Shown here piece after piece: positions 1 through 7,201 of a DNA stretch of 9,358 nt. Origin of the DNA: GCA-002713455 sp964428745. GTDB taxonomy: Bacteria; Fidelibacterota; Marinisomatia; Marinisomatales; TCS55. The DNA lies in NCBI GenBank assembly GCA_964428745.1, contig CAYRYZ010000053.1:1-9358 (forward strand). The letters run 5' to 3'. The notes beneath the pieces are model-generated. The model saw nothing but the letters and a program-made list of their open reading frames with translations, did no database searches and was not told the DNA's origin. Position 1 is the stretch's first letter. Every line of letters begins with the position of its first letter. The position numbers and the translations under genes were made by a program.

Positions 1-798
1 GGAAATGTGACATCTTATTTAGCTCCGATCATGGCAGCTATTTATTTTCTAGCTGCTCTTCTGATCTTACTTTATAATATAGCTGAAATACCTTCTAGCT
101 TCGGTAAAATTATATCTATGGCATTTAACCCACCTGCAGCGGTTGGTGGCGTTGCGGGAGGCACATTGCTTATGATTATGAATACAATGCTATGGGGCGT
201 CAAGCGTGGCCTTTATTCAAATGAAGCTGGGCAAGGTAGTGCTCCTATTGCACATTCCACTGCAAAAACAGAGTTTCCAGTTCGAGAAGGTGTTGTTGCG
301 CTATTAGAACCTTTTATTGATACAATAATAATTTGCACATTAACGGGACTTACGATTATTGTAACTGGAACATGGCAACATACTGAATTTTACGCAACTC
401 GCATTGATCCTACTTTTGCAGGTGAAATGCTCAATGGCAGCCTATTAACATCTCTAGCTTTTAAAGAGGGTTTAAGTTGGATATTCCCCTATGGAGATAA
501 AATAATTACTTTAGGTGTATTACTTTTCGCTATATCTACTGTAATTAGTTGGTCATTCTATGGTGATCGTGCAACAGAATACTTATTTGGTGAAACAGCT
601 ATACCTGTATATCGCACGTTTTATATTTTATTTGTATTTATTGGTGCGATAGCAAGCCTAGAAGCGATATGGGCATTTGGAGATGCCGCTTTAGGTTTTA
701 TGACATTTCCAAACTTAATATCAATCATTTTACTCTCTGGTGGACTCAAAAAAATGACGAATTCCTACTTTGAGCTTGATCATAAAACTTTTAAATAA
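1..798 (+). CDS. Sodium:alanine symporter family (AGCS) protein, C-terminal part, cut by the window edge
   Basis: An inner-membrane carrier that couples sodium entry to uptake of alanine, glycine or a related amino acid. The frame is open from base 1 to the TAA at 796-798 (265 residues); the family is usually about 450-500 residues, so the N-terminal 40-50% lies outside the window. The GTG at 7 is an internal valine and should not be read as the start. The family signature GVKRGLYSNEAGQGSAP lies at about residues 66-82, followed by a conserved stretch ending in FIDTIIICTLTG. Several long hydrophobic segments with short polar links fit the multi-spanning fold. The protein ends in a short polar tail. 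The next gene on the same strand starts about 35 bp later, so co-transcription is possible. The family call is secure; the exact substrate is inferred. Confidence 0.93.
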   Translation, partial: GNVTSYLAPIMAAIYFLAALLILLYNIAEIPSSFGKIISMAFNPPAAVGGVAGGTLLMIMNTMLWGVKRGLYSNEAGQGSAPIAHSTAKTEFPVREGVVALLEPFIDTIIICTLTGLTIIVTGTWQHTEFYATRIDPTFAGEMLNGSLLTSLAFKEGLSWIFPYGDKIITLGVLLFAISTVISWSFYGDRATEYLFGETAIPVYRTFYILFVFIGAIASLEAIWAFGDAALGFMTFPNLISIILLSGGLKKMTNSYFELDHKTFK

Positions 799-806
799 AA
801 TCATGT

Positions 807-820
807 GACCTATCTAGGTC
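807..820 (+). promoter_or_regulatory. Perfect 6+6 bp inverted repeat between symporter and IMPase gene
   Basis: The sequence reads GACCTA, two bases, TAGGTC, followed by a T-rich stretch (TCTTTAAGTTTT). It could be a weak terminator after the symporter gene, an operator, or an mRNA hairpin just before the IMPase start. The stem is short and the T run is interrupted, so terminator activity is doubtful. Confidence 0.25.
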
Positions 821-832
821 TCTTTAAGTTTT

Positions 833-1621
833 ATTAAACAACTTATTGACATAGCTGAATCGTCTGCAATATCTGCTTCCAAAGTGATATTGGAATCAAC
901 AAATGATATTCAAGTTGATTATAAAGGCACTACAGATCTAGTCACTAATATTGACAGAGAAGTTGAAAGTTTAATTATTGAAAAAATTAATAGCCACTTT
1001 CCTGATCATACAATTTTAGCAGAAGAAAGTGGTTTAAATCAAAAAGCTCCAGATTATTTATGGGTGATAGACCCTTTAGATGGAACAACAAACTTTGTAC
1101 ACGGATACCCATCCTTTGGAGTTTCTATAGGATTATTAATAAAAGGAATACCCTCGCTCGGCGTAGTAATGGAATTGCCTTCAAAAAATCTATATAGCGC
1201 ATATAAAGGAAATGGCGCATATAAAAATGGTAAGCCTATAAATGTTTCAAAAAATTCAAATATAACTAAATGTCTACTCGCGACAGGATTCCCTTATGAT
1301 CACGGTGAAAGATGGAAAGCAAATATGAGATTATTTGAATTTTTTACTGATAAAACTCAAGGTGTTAGAAGATTAGGGGCTGCTTCTGTTGATCTCTGCC
1401 ATTTGGCTTGTGGTTATATTGATGGTTTTTGGGAATTAGATTTGAAACCGTGGGATACGGCTGCGGGAATTGTTATTGTGAGTGAATCAGGCGGGAAAAT
1501 CTCTAAAATGGATAGTAACAAGTATAGTATATATGATAATCAAATTCTAGCATCTAACGGAATTATTCACGACGATTTATCATCAAAAATATTGTCAATT
1601 ACTAATACTTTTAACCTTTAA
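833..1621 (+). CDS. Inositol monophosphatase family protein (SuhB-like)
   Basis: A Mg-dependent, Li-sensitive-type sugar phosphatase, expected to hydrolyse inositol-1-phosphate or a similar small phosphate monoester in the cytoplasm. Counting from 833, the metal-binding glutamates are in AEESG (E64, E65), the main motif WVIDPLDGTTNF includes D80 and D83, and the C-terminal motif KPWDTAAG gives the W207-D208 pair. All key residues are present. The first usual start codon is a GTG at 884, but that would remove the conserved first helix. The frame is open from 818 and encodes a good match to that helix (IDIAESSAISASKVIL). There is no ATG, GTG or TTG in frame between the upstream stop (815-817) and 884. 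ATT at 833 gives 262 residues, the usual family length (E. coli SuhB about 267). The start is therefore inferred; 884 is the conservative alternative. The 3' end overlaps the convergent FAH-family gene by 27 bp. Confidence 0.9.
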   Translation: MKQLIDIAESSAISASKVILESTNDIQVDYKGTTDLVTNIDREVESLIIEKINSHFPDHTILAEESGLNQKAPDYLWVIDPLDGTTNFVHGYPSFGVSIGLLIKGIPSLGVVMELPSKNLYSAYKGNGAYKNGKPINVSKNSNITKCLLATGFPYDHGERWKANMRLFEFFTDKTQGVRRLGAASVDLCHLACGYIDGFWELDLKPWDTAAGIVIVSESGGKISKMDSNKYSIYDNQILASNGIIHDDLSSKILSITNTFNL

Positions 1622-2257
1622 AGAATTTATTAATTTTTCACAATACCCAATTTCGACGTCATCATCTTTATTTAAAATACCGACACCACTAGGCGTACCC
1701 GTAAAAATTAAATCCCCTACCATAAGTGGTATTTTGTTTGATAAATAGTGAATTTGATCTTGAAAAGAGAATAACATATTCTCATAATTACTCTCCTGAC
1801 GTGTTTTACCATTAATTTTTATCCAAAAATTATCAGAAATCTCTTCATCTATAAATTCTGAAACCACTGCAGATCCTGAAAAAGATTTCGAAAGCAACCA
1901 CGGTAATTGCTTTTCTTTGAGCATATTTTGAAAATTTCTATCTGTTAAATCGATTCCTATTGTAAAGCCATTAATAAAAGATAACGAATCACCTACCGAT
2001 TGACTTACGCCACTTTTTCCAATCAATAGTACAATTTCCACTTCATAATGAATTTCTCTATTAACAGGTAAATATATTGTGTCGCTTATATTTAATGATG
2101 GAAGAGATTTTTGAAAAAAAAATGGTTCATTAGGTACTGAATGATTTAATTCTTTCGCATGCTCAACATAATTTCTTCCAATACAATAAATATTGCGTAC
2201 AAGCACTTCTTCCCCTGTTGCTTTTCTTACATGATACTCTTTCAAATCAAACCCCAT
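1595..2257 (-). CDS. Fumarylacetoacetate hydrolase (FAH) family protein, YcgM/FAHD1-like
   Basis: A cytoplasmic metal-dependent enzyme of the FAH fold. Close relatives act as acylpyruvases, fumarylpyruvate hydrolases or oxaloacetate decarboxylases; the substrate here cannot be read from sequence. Visible motifs are IYCIGRNYVEHAKEL (23-37), the metal ligands E72 and E74 in HYEVEIVLLIG, the third ligand D103 in GIDLTDRN, the LPWLLSKSFSGSA lid region (about 118-130) and TGTPSGVG (186-193). The length of 220 residues matches the short single-domain members. The ATG start lies inside the last codons of recX (16 nt overlap), so translation is probably coupled and this is the last gene of the - strand unit. 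The 3' end overlaps the convergent IMPase gene, and no terminator is visible. The family call is firm. Confidence 0.92.
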   Translation of the reverse strand: MGFDLKEYHVRKATGEEVLVRNIYCIGRNYVEHAKELNHSVPNEPFFFQKSLPSLNISDTIYLPVNREIHYEVEIVLLIGKSGVSQSVGDSLSFINGFTIGIDLTDRNFQNMLKEKQLPWLLSKSFSGSAVVSEFIDEEISDNFWIKINGKTRQESNYENMLFSFQDQIHYLSNKIPLMVGDLIFTGTPSGVGILNKDDDVEIGYCEKLINSLKVKSISN

Positions 2258-2877
2258 TCAACATAAAGACCATTTATATTATCCCACTCAAACCCTTTTC
2301 TTAGCAAATAATTATTTAATCGAGAAAGATCCGATTTATTCATTTGAGTATTTTTCTTTATTTTTTTTCGTTTTAAATGAAAAGTTATTAGATCATTAAT
2401 TTTATATTTTTTATAAACAGACTCTATAAGTTCATCTACAAAATCGGGAGAAAGTTGATGGGGAAATAATTCTGATTTTATGGCCTTAGGCCCGATTTTT
2501 TTGTTTTTTATTTTTTCTTTTACAAATGCTTTACCAAATTCAACATCATTTAAATAATTAAGCTTAGTTAGCTTATCAATCACTTGGTCAACCTCAATTT
2601 GTGAAAAAGACTTCTCTTTTAACCGTTTTCGCATTTCTGCAATACTTCTCATGCGAAAAGATAAAAGTTTAAATGCTGCATCTTTTGCTTCTTGTAATCG
2701 CATTTTATCATCATAATCCTCAATTTCATCTACTGTGACAGTTTCTCCAACATGGAAAGGGTTTAAAATAAAAGCGTCCTCAGGTACTCTAAAGACGCTT
2801 TTATCATCCAATTTTACTATAATTCGATCATTGTATCGATTTGATCGTTTAATGCTTAAAATCTTACGTTTTTTCAT
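2242..2877 (-). CDS. recX: Regulatory protein RecX
   Basis: RecX binds RecA filaments and limits RecA recombinase and coprotease activity. The 211 residues include a basic N-terminal region and the three-helix-repeat RecX core from about residue 68 (FKLLSFRMRSIAEMRKRLKEK, then VDQVIDKLTKLNYLNDVEFGKAFV), typical of the family. The C-terminal third is lysine-rich and less conserved. Position supports the call: the gene starts 9 nt after the recA stop codon. A GGAG lies only 1 nt before the ATG, closer than ideal, so translation may depend partly on coupling with recA. The downstream FAH-family gene starts inside its last codons. Low conservation is normal for RecX, and the neighbourhood makes the call strong. 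Confidence 0.92.
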   Translation of the reverse strand: MKKRKILSIKRSNRYNDRIIVKLDDKSVFRVPEDAFILNPFHVGETVTVDEIEDYDDKMRLQEAKDAAFKLLSFRMRSIAEMRKRLKEKSFSQIEVDQVIDKLTKLNYLNDVEFGKAFVKEKIKNKKIGPKAIKSELFPHQLSPDFVDELIESVYKKYKINDLITFHLKRKKIKKNTQMNKSDLSRLNNYLLRKGFEWDNINGLYVEWGLI

Positions 2878-2886
2878 TCTCCATAT

Positions 2887-3891
2887 CTATTCTTTTTCAA
2901 CGCCAAGAAAGGATTGAACTTTATTAACAATCTCATCTCTATCTTTTTCATTATCAATAAGATATTGTTTCGCATTTTCACGACCTTGACCAATTTTCTT
3001 ATCACCATAAGAGAACCAAGAGCCCATCTTTTGAATTATATCAGCCTGCAAAGCAAGATCTACAATGTCACCTTCATATGAGATTCCTTGATTATACATG
3101 ATATCGAATTCAGTTTGTTTAAATGGTGGTGCAACCTTGTTTTTGACTACTTTCACACGTGTGCGATTTCCCGTTGCATCTTGTCCATCTTTGATGGTAG
3201 TTACTCGACGAATTTCCATACGAACTGAAGTATAAAATTTTAATGCACGGCCACCTGGTGTTGTTTCAGGATTTCCATAAACGACCCCAATTTTTTCCCG
3301 AATTTGATTAATGAAAATTACTGCAGTATTTGAGCGACTCACAGTTCCTGTTAATTTCCTAAGTGCTTGAGACATCAACCTAGCCTGTAATCCCACATGT
3401 GCATCACCCATTTCACCTTCAAGTTCTGCCCGAGGTACCAATGCTGCAACAGAGTCAATTACGATAATATCTAGCGCGCTACTCCTCACTAAGGTTTCAG
3501 TTATTTCTAGAGCTTGTTCTCCTGAATCAGGTTGAGAAACTAGTAACTCTTTAAGATTTACACCTAATTTATCTGCATAGTGGGAGTCCAATGCATGCTC
3601 TGCATCAATAAAAGCTGCGTATCCACCAGCTTTTTGCGCCTCTGCAACAATATGAAGAGCTAAAGTTGTTTTGCCAGATGATTCTGGTCCATAAATTTCA
3701 ACAATTCTACCCTTTGGCACACCTCCTACCCCTAATGCAACATCTAAGGATAAACATCCTGTTGATATACTATTAGTTGACATTACAGGCTGATCTGAAC
3801 CTAAACGCATTATTGATCCTTTACCAAACTGTCTATCTACTTGAGTAATTGCTAAATCTAAAGCTTTACTTTTCTTATCTGATGATGCCAC
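2887..3891 (-). CDS. recA: Recombinase RecA
   Basis: The DNA-dependent ATPase that forms filaments on single-stranded DNA, pairs homologous strands and triggers LexA self-cleavage in the SOS response. The 334 residues hold Walker A GPESSGKT (68-75), the catalytic glutamate E98 in FIDAEHALD, Walker B DIIVID (141-146), and the L2/ATP-cap segment around 194-211 (INQIREKIGVVYGNPETT), followed by PGGRALKFY. The start codon is GTG at 3891, chosen because AGGAG (3899-3903) sits 7 nt upstream and the N-terminus then has the usual length. The C-terminus stops at SFLGVEKE and lacks the long acidic tail of E. coli RecA (about 352 residues). The gene is preceded by a 115 bp gap with a possible promoter, and by cinA on the same strand. 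recX follows after 9 nt. Confidence 0.99.
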   Translation of the reverse strand: MASSDKKSKALDLAITQVDRQFGKGSIMRLGSDQPVMSTNSISTGCLSLDVALGVGGVPKGRIVEIYGPESSGKTTLALHIVAEAQKAGGYAAFIDAEHALDSHYADKLGVNLKELLVSQPDSGEQALEITETLVRSSALDIIVIDSVAALVPRAELEGEMGDAHVGLQARLMSQALRKLTGTVSRSNTAVIFINQIREKIGVVYGNPETTPGGRALKFYTSVRMEIRRVTTIKDGQDATGNRTRVKVVKNKVAPPFKQTEFDIMYNQGISYEGDIVDLALQADIIQKMGSWFSYGDKKIGQGRENAKQYLIDNEKDRDEIVNKVQSFLGVEKE

Positions 3892-3898
3892 AATAACG

Positions 3899-3903
3899 CT
3901 CCT
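3899..3903 (-). promoter_or_regulatory. Shine-Dalgarno site of recA
   Basis: AGGAG lies 7 nt before the GTG of recA. It is one of the two strongest ribosome sites in the window (the other is before ybaB) and fixes the non-ATG start of recA. Confidence 0.8.
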
Positions 3904-3930
3904 AAATTGGATTTAAACTAATAAAACGAG

Positions 3931-3970
3931 TACTTAAAATAGTATATAAGAAACCATTTGGGAAGAGTTC
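3931..3970 (-). promoter_or_regulatory. Possible recA promoter with a dyad over the -10
   Basis: Within the 115 bp cinA-recA gap the - strand reads TATACT (3946-3941), a good -10 element. The region 16-19 nt upstream (AACTCT/TGAACT) is only a poor -35. An inverted repeat TACT-N6-AGTA (3931-3944) overlaps the -10, where a repressor such as LexA could bind. No E. coli-type CTG-N10-CAG or Bacillus-type GAAC-N4-GTTC box is seen. The gap also has A/T runs but no GC-rich terminator hairpin after cinA. Confidence 0.3.
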
Positions 3971-4006
3971 ACTACTAATAAATATATTTTTTTTACGCTA
4001 ATTTTT

Positions 4007-5236
4007 TTAACTCTCTCGCAATCCTTTCAATAAGAAAAGTCTAATAATATTTAGTGCAGCTTGACTTGTCATTAGTTTGTTTGCTTTTCTATAAGGAGTA
4101 AAAGAAAATTTATATGTTTTTTCAAATTCGCCAGCAGAAATACCAACATATACTAATCCAACCGACTTTGATTTTGTTCCTCCTGAAGGGCCTGCTATAC
4201 CTGTAGTAGAGATTCCTATATCTGATGAGAATTTTATTTTAGCCCCTCTTGCCATTTCCATAGCAACTTCATTACTAACTGCTCCATATAAACTAATAAT
4301 ATTTTTATCTACATTTAACACAGATGATTTTATTTCATTACTATATGCAACTACGCCACCATTAAAATATTTTGAACTTCCCGAAACATTTGTTAAACGA
4401 TCACTGATTAGACCACCTGTACACGATTCTGCGGTAGAGACCGTCATATTTCTTGACAACAGAAGTTTTGAGACTACATCTTCTAATTCTATATCTAGTT
4501 CACTATAATGATATTTATTTATTATAGGCTTTATTTTATTTATAAATGAGGAATTACTATTTTTGCTATTGGATGAAATTCTTATATCTACTCCTGTAAA
4601 TTTTGGTAAAAATGCTACTTCAATCTTTTGATGATCATTGATAAATGATTCAAGTTTTTCATAAAGAGCAGATTCCATAATCCCAGTTGTTCTTAATAAT
4701 TTGACATTGTATGTAATATTAGATTTTTCTTGAATCCATGGTAATACATATTCATTCATCATCCCTTTCATTTCTGATGGGACTCCTGGCAATGCAAATA
4801 AAACAAAAGAAGTATTATTCAAATGTAACCCTCTAGCAGATCCTACTGGATTAGGAATAATATTTCCAATGGAAGGCTTCATTGCTTGATTTTTATTGAT
4901 ATGTGGGATTTTAAGATCGCGCTGTGCAAATTTATTAGTTAATAAATCCCAATAATCTGAATCAAATTCAGCTTTAACTTTAAAATAGTCAAATAAAACA
5001 TTCGATGTTATATCATCATGTGTTGGACCCAATCCACCCGTACAAATAACTATATCAATTAATTTTGGCACATTGTTTAGTGCCTCAATTATATCATCTT
5101 TTGTATCACTTATAGTTGTATGCCAAAGGACATTCCCTCCATTAGAAATAACTTCACGTCCTATCCAACCAGCATTAGTATCTATCCTAGTTCCATTTAA
5201 TAATTCAGCGCCAATTGTAATTAATCCTATTTTCAT
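4007..5236 (-). CDS. cinA: CinA: competence/damage-inducible protein with NMN amidohydrolase domain
   Basis: A two-domain protein of 409 residues, the usual length for full CinA. The N-terminal COG1058/MoCF-like domain (about 1-170) shows ITIGAELLNG, DTNAGWIGRE, CTGGLGPTHDDIT (65-77) and ALPGVPSEMKGMM (148-160); in characterised relatives it has ADP-ribose/CoA pyrophosphatase activity. The C-terminal PncC domain (about 250-405) shows TAESCTGGLISDR (268-280), FNGGVVAYSNEIK and TTGIAGPSGG (344-353); this domain deamidates nicotinamide mononucleotide for NAD recycling. The start ATG overlaps the pgpA stop codon (ATGA, 5233-5236), so the two are translationally coupled. cinA directly before recA is a known arrangement in several phyla, including streptococci where it is tied to competence. 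That role is not implied here without competence genes. Sequence match is strong over both domains. Confidence 0.96.
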   Translation of the reverse strand: MKIGLITIGAELLNGTRIDTNAGWIGREVISNGGNVLWHTTISDTKDDIIEALNNVPKLIDIVICTGGLGPTHDDITSNVLFDYFKVKAEFDSDYWDLLTNKFAQRDLKIPHINKNQAMKPSIGNIIPNPVGSARGLHLNNTSFVLFALPGVPSEMKGMMNEYVLPWIQEKSNITYNVKLLRTTGIMESALYEKLESFINDHQKIEVAFLPKFTGVDIRISSNSKNSNSSFINKIKPIINKYHYSELDIELEDVVSKLLLSRNMTVSTAESCTGGLISDRLTNVSGSSKYFNGGVVAYSNEIKSSVLNVDKNIISLYGAVSNEVAMEMARGAKIKFSSDIGISTTGIAGPSGGTKSKSVGLVYVGISAGEFEKTYKFSFTPYRKANKLMTSQAALNIIRLFLLKGLRES

Positions 5237-5688
5237 AAGATTGTAACATTAATAGCATACAGAAGTATATATGCCATTATACCAGCTATGACATCGTCCA
5301 TCATGATACCCCAGCCTCCAGATAATTTCTCCATTGATCTCACTGGAAATGGTTTAAAAATATCAAAGATTCTAAAGAGAATTAGGCCAATAACTAATAT
5401 TGATATATTTACTGGCATAAAAGTAAATGCGATCCATTGACCAACCCATTCATCAATAACTATACGAGATGGGTCTTTTTCTTTTGTATCGTTAATGATC
5501 TTTTCACAAGAAATGATTCCAATTGTAAACAATAATAAAGTTATAATTGGTAAGATAATTGGAGATACAGAATCAAAAAGAAAAAACCATGTTAGAGAAG
5601 CAATAAGGCTAGACCATGTACCTGGAGCTAAAGGAAGTTTACCAATATGAAATACAGTACCAATCCATTCAGCTGTCAAACGATTCAT
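5233..5688 (-). CDS. pgpA: Phosphatidylglycerophosphatase A
   Basis: An integral membrane phosphatase that removes the phosphate from phosphatidylglycerophosphate to make phosphatidylglycerol (EC 3.1.3.27). The 151 residues match the family length. Motifs: GKLPLAPGTWSSL (16-28), KDPSRIVIDEWVGQ (71-84) with the D79-E80 pair, FRIFDIFKPFPVR (105-117) and GGWGIMMDDVIAG (124-136). Three to four hydrophobic segments lie between these motifs. The ATG is 3 nt after the pgsA stop, with no clear Shine-Dalgarno site, and the stop codon overlaps cinA. It acts directly after PgsA, encoded just upstream, so the pair supplies both steps from CDP-diacylglycerol to phosphatidylglycerol. Confidence 0.95.
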   Translation of the reverse strand: MNRLTAEWIGTVFHIGKLPLAPGTWSSLIASLTWFFLFDSVSPIILPIITLLLFTIGIISCEKIINDTKEKDPSRIVIDEWVGQWIAFTFMPVNISILVIGLILFRIFDIFKPFPVRSMEKLSGGWGIMMDDVIAGIMAYILLYAINVTIL

Positions 5689-5691
5689 TGA

Positions 5692-6276
5692 TCAGTTCAT
5701 TATTTGTCTTATCGCTTTACGATTATCCTGTATATAAGAAAATCCAGTATAAATAGTAAATAAAGCAGTTAACAATGTTAGATAATAAATCAATTGATAT
5801 TCTTTAATAAAATCAATGAAAAAATGAAAGAATGGTTCATTATAGCCTTTTATACTTAAGAATAATAAGGTAAAAATTATAATAGCAATTTGGACTAATG
5901 TTTTGGATTTAGCGATCTTACTTGTCATCATTGTAAAACCATTCCTTGTCATTATCAAACGTAGACCTGTTACAAATAAATCGCGAAAAATAATTAATCC
6001 AACCATCCAAAAATCGATGAGATTCATTATCGCAAATGAAATGAAGGCTGAAGAAACTAAAATTTTATCAGCTAAAGGATCAAGAAAGCGTCCTGCATCA
6101 GTTACGAGATTATTTTTTCTAGCATAATACCCATCATATGCATCAGTAACTGATGCAACAATAAATATTACTAAAGCCCAAAAATGAGCACCATCAAAAT
6201 CTTCAAAAAGACAAATAATAAAAATCGGAGTGAGTAATATACGTGAAAAAGTTAAAATATTAGGTAATGACATCAT
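5692..6276 (-). CDS. pgsA: CDP-diacylglycerol--glycerol-3-phosphate 3-phosphatidyltransferase
   Basis: A membrane enzyme that joins glycerol-3-phosphate to CDP-diacylglycerol, giving phosphatidylglycerophosphate and CMP (EC 2.7.8.5). The CDP-alcohol phosphotransferase signature D-x2-DG-x2-AR-x8-G-x3-D-x3-D is complete at residues 45-70 (DAYDGYYAR through GRFLDPLAD). The N-terminus MMSLPNILTFSRILLTP is the classic PgsA opening, and five to six hydrophobic segments follow. The length of 194 residues is normal. The start is the first of two tandem ATGs; it overlaps the recR stop as ATGA (6273-6276). PgsA, rather than another CDP-alcohol transferase, is favoured by the N-terminal motif and by pgpA next door. 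Confidence 0.95.
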   Translation of the reverse strand: MMSLPNILTFSRILLTPIFIICLFEDFDGAHFWALVIFIVASVTDAYDGYYARKNNLVTDAGRFLDPLADKILVSSAFISFAIMNLIDFWMVGLIIFRDLFVTGLRLIMTRNGFTMMTSKIAKSKTLVQIAIIIFTLLFLSIKGYNEPFFHFFIDFIKEYQLIYYLTLLTALFTIYTGFSYIQDNRKAIRQIMN

Positions 6277-6866
6277 ATAGCAGTACGACCTTCAATTGCC
6301 CTTTGTATTGTAGCATCATCAATATATTCGAGATTAGCACCCATGGGAATACCCGTTGCCAAACGTGTTATATTGATTGACTTTTCATTTAGTAATTTAG
6401 CGATATAAAGTGATGTAGTCTCACCTTCAATGGATGAATTTGTAGCAATAATCACTTCATAGCCCGGCTTTAATCTATTAATTAATGTAGCGATATTTAT
6501 ATCTTCTGGACCAATCCCATCTAGAGGTGAAAGCAATCCACCTAGAACATGATAAAGGCCGTTAAAAATCCTATTTTTTTCTAAGGTATAGATATCTGCG
6601 GGGTCTTCTATAACGCAAATTAACGATGGATCTCTTTTAACATCTTTACATATTAGACATGGATTCTCTTCTGTTATTCCATGACAGATATTGCAAAACT
6701 TAATTTTGGATTTCATATCAATAATTGCTTTTGCTAAAGTTGATGCTTCCTCCGTAGATGACTTTAGAACATTAAAAGTCATTCGTTGGGCAGTCTTCCT
6801 TCCTATACCTGGAAAACGAGAAAATTCTTCAATTAATTTTTCGATTGTATCTGGGATTGAGCTCAA
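6273..6866 (-). CDS. recR: Recombination mediator RecR
   Basis: RecR works with RecO and/or RecF to load RecA onto SSB-coated gaps. The 197 residues show, in order: the helix-hairpin-helix region (about 10-30, FPGIGRKTAQR), a zinc finger with C58, C61, C70 and C73, and a Toprim domain from about 82 (CVIEDPADIYTLE; ATNSSIEGETT at 141-151). The closing block is RLATGIPMGANLEYIDDATI through EGR. The length is the family norm. The start codon is TTG at 6866, directly after the ybaB TAA, with no ATG or Shine-Dalgarno site nearby. This implies that ribosomes finishing ybaB restart here. The start sits in a 12 bp perfect palindrome (6856-6867), possibly by chance. The stop overlaps pgsA. Confidence 0.97.
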   Translation of the reverse strand: MSSIPDTIEKLIEEFSRFPGIGRKTAQRMTFNVLKSSTEEASTLAKAIIDMKSKIKFCNICHGITEENPCLICKDVKRDPSLICVIEDPADIYTLEKNRIFNGLYHVLGGLLSPLDGIGPEDINIATLINRLKPGYEVIIATNSSIEGETTSLYIAKLLNEKSINITRLATGIPMGANLEYIDDATIQRAIEGRTAI

Positions 6867-7193
6867 TTACATACCCGGTAATTTCATACCACTTAACATA
6901 CCGCCAGTGGCTGAATTCATTCTAGTTTGACTCTCGTCCTGAGCTTTAGTCAAAGCATTGTTAACTGCTGAAATAATTAAATCTTCAATTAAATCTTTTT
7001 CTTCATTTAAAATCTCATCTTGCAAATTCAAATTTAGAATTTCCATCTTTCCATTAACTGTAGCGTTAACAAGCCCGCCACCAGACTCTCCAGTAATCTT
7101 AAGGTCTTCAAGCTCATTTTGTACATTTTCCATTTGTTTTTGAACTTGTTGAGCTTGCTTAAGCATTTTTGACATATTACCTTTATTAAACAT
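6867..7193 (-). CDS. ybaB: YbaB/EbfC family nucleoid-associated protein
   Basis: A small dimeric DNA-binding protein thought to organise the nucleoid and affect gene expression. The 108 residues include a glutamine-rich N-terminal helix (MLKQAQQVQKQMENVQNELE, likely coiled coil), the central strand region with GESGGGLVNATVNGKMEI, and a methionine/glycine-rich C-terminus (GGMLSGMKLPGM), all typical of the family. AGGAG (7199-7203) lies 5 nt before the ATG and overlaps the dnaX stop codon, so its translation is well supported. Its place between dnaX and recR is conserved across many bacteria (dnaX-ybaB-recR in E. coli, dnaX-yaaK-recR in Bacillus). Confidence 0.96.
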   Translation of the reverse strand: MFNKGNMSKMLKQAQQVQKQMENVQNELEDLKITGESGGGLVNATVNGKMEILNLNLQDEILNEEKDLIEDLIISAVNNALTKAQDESQTRMNSATGGMLSGMKLPGM

Positions 7194-7201
7194 CGAAACT
7201 C

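Noticed and set aside
2735..2917. Small + strand open frames inside recX, pgsA, recR, ybaB and dnaX (this span as example)
   Set aside because: They are antisense to well-recognised genes, match no family I know, and have no ribosome site; they are shadows.
3960..4006. A/T runs after cinA, considered as a terminator
   Set aside because: There is no GC-containing stem before the T-rich part on the - strand, so a Rho-independent terminator is not supported.
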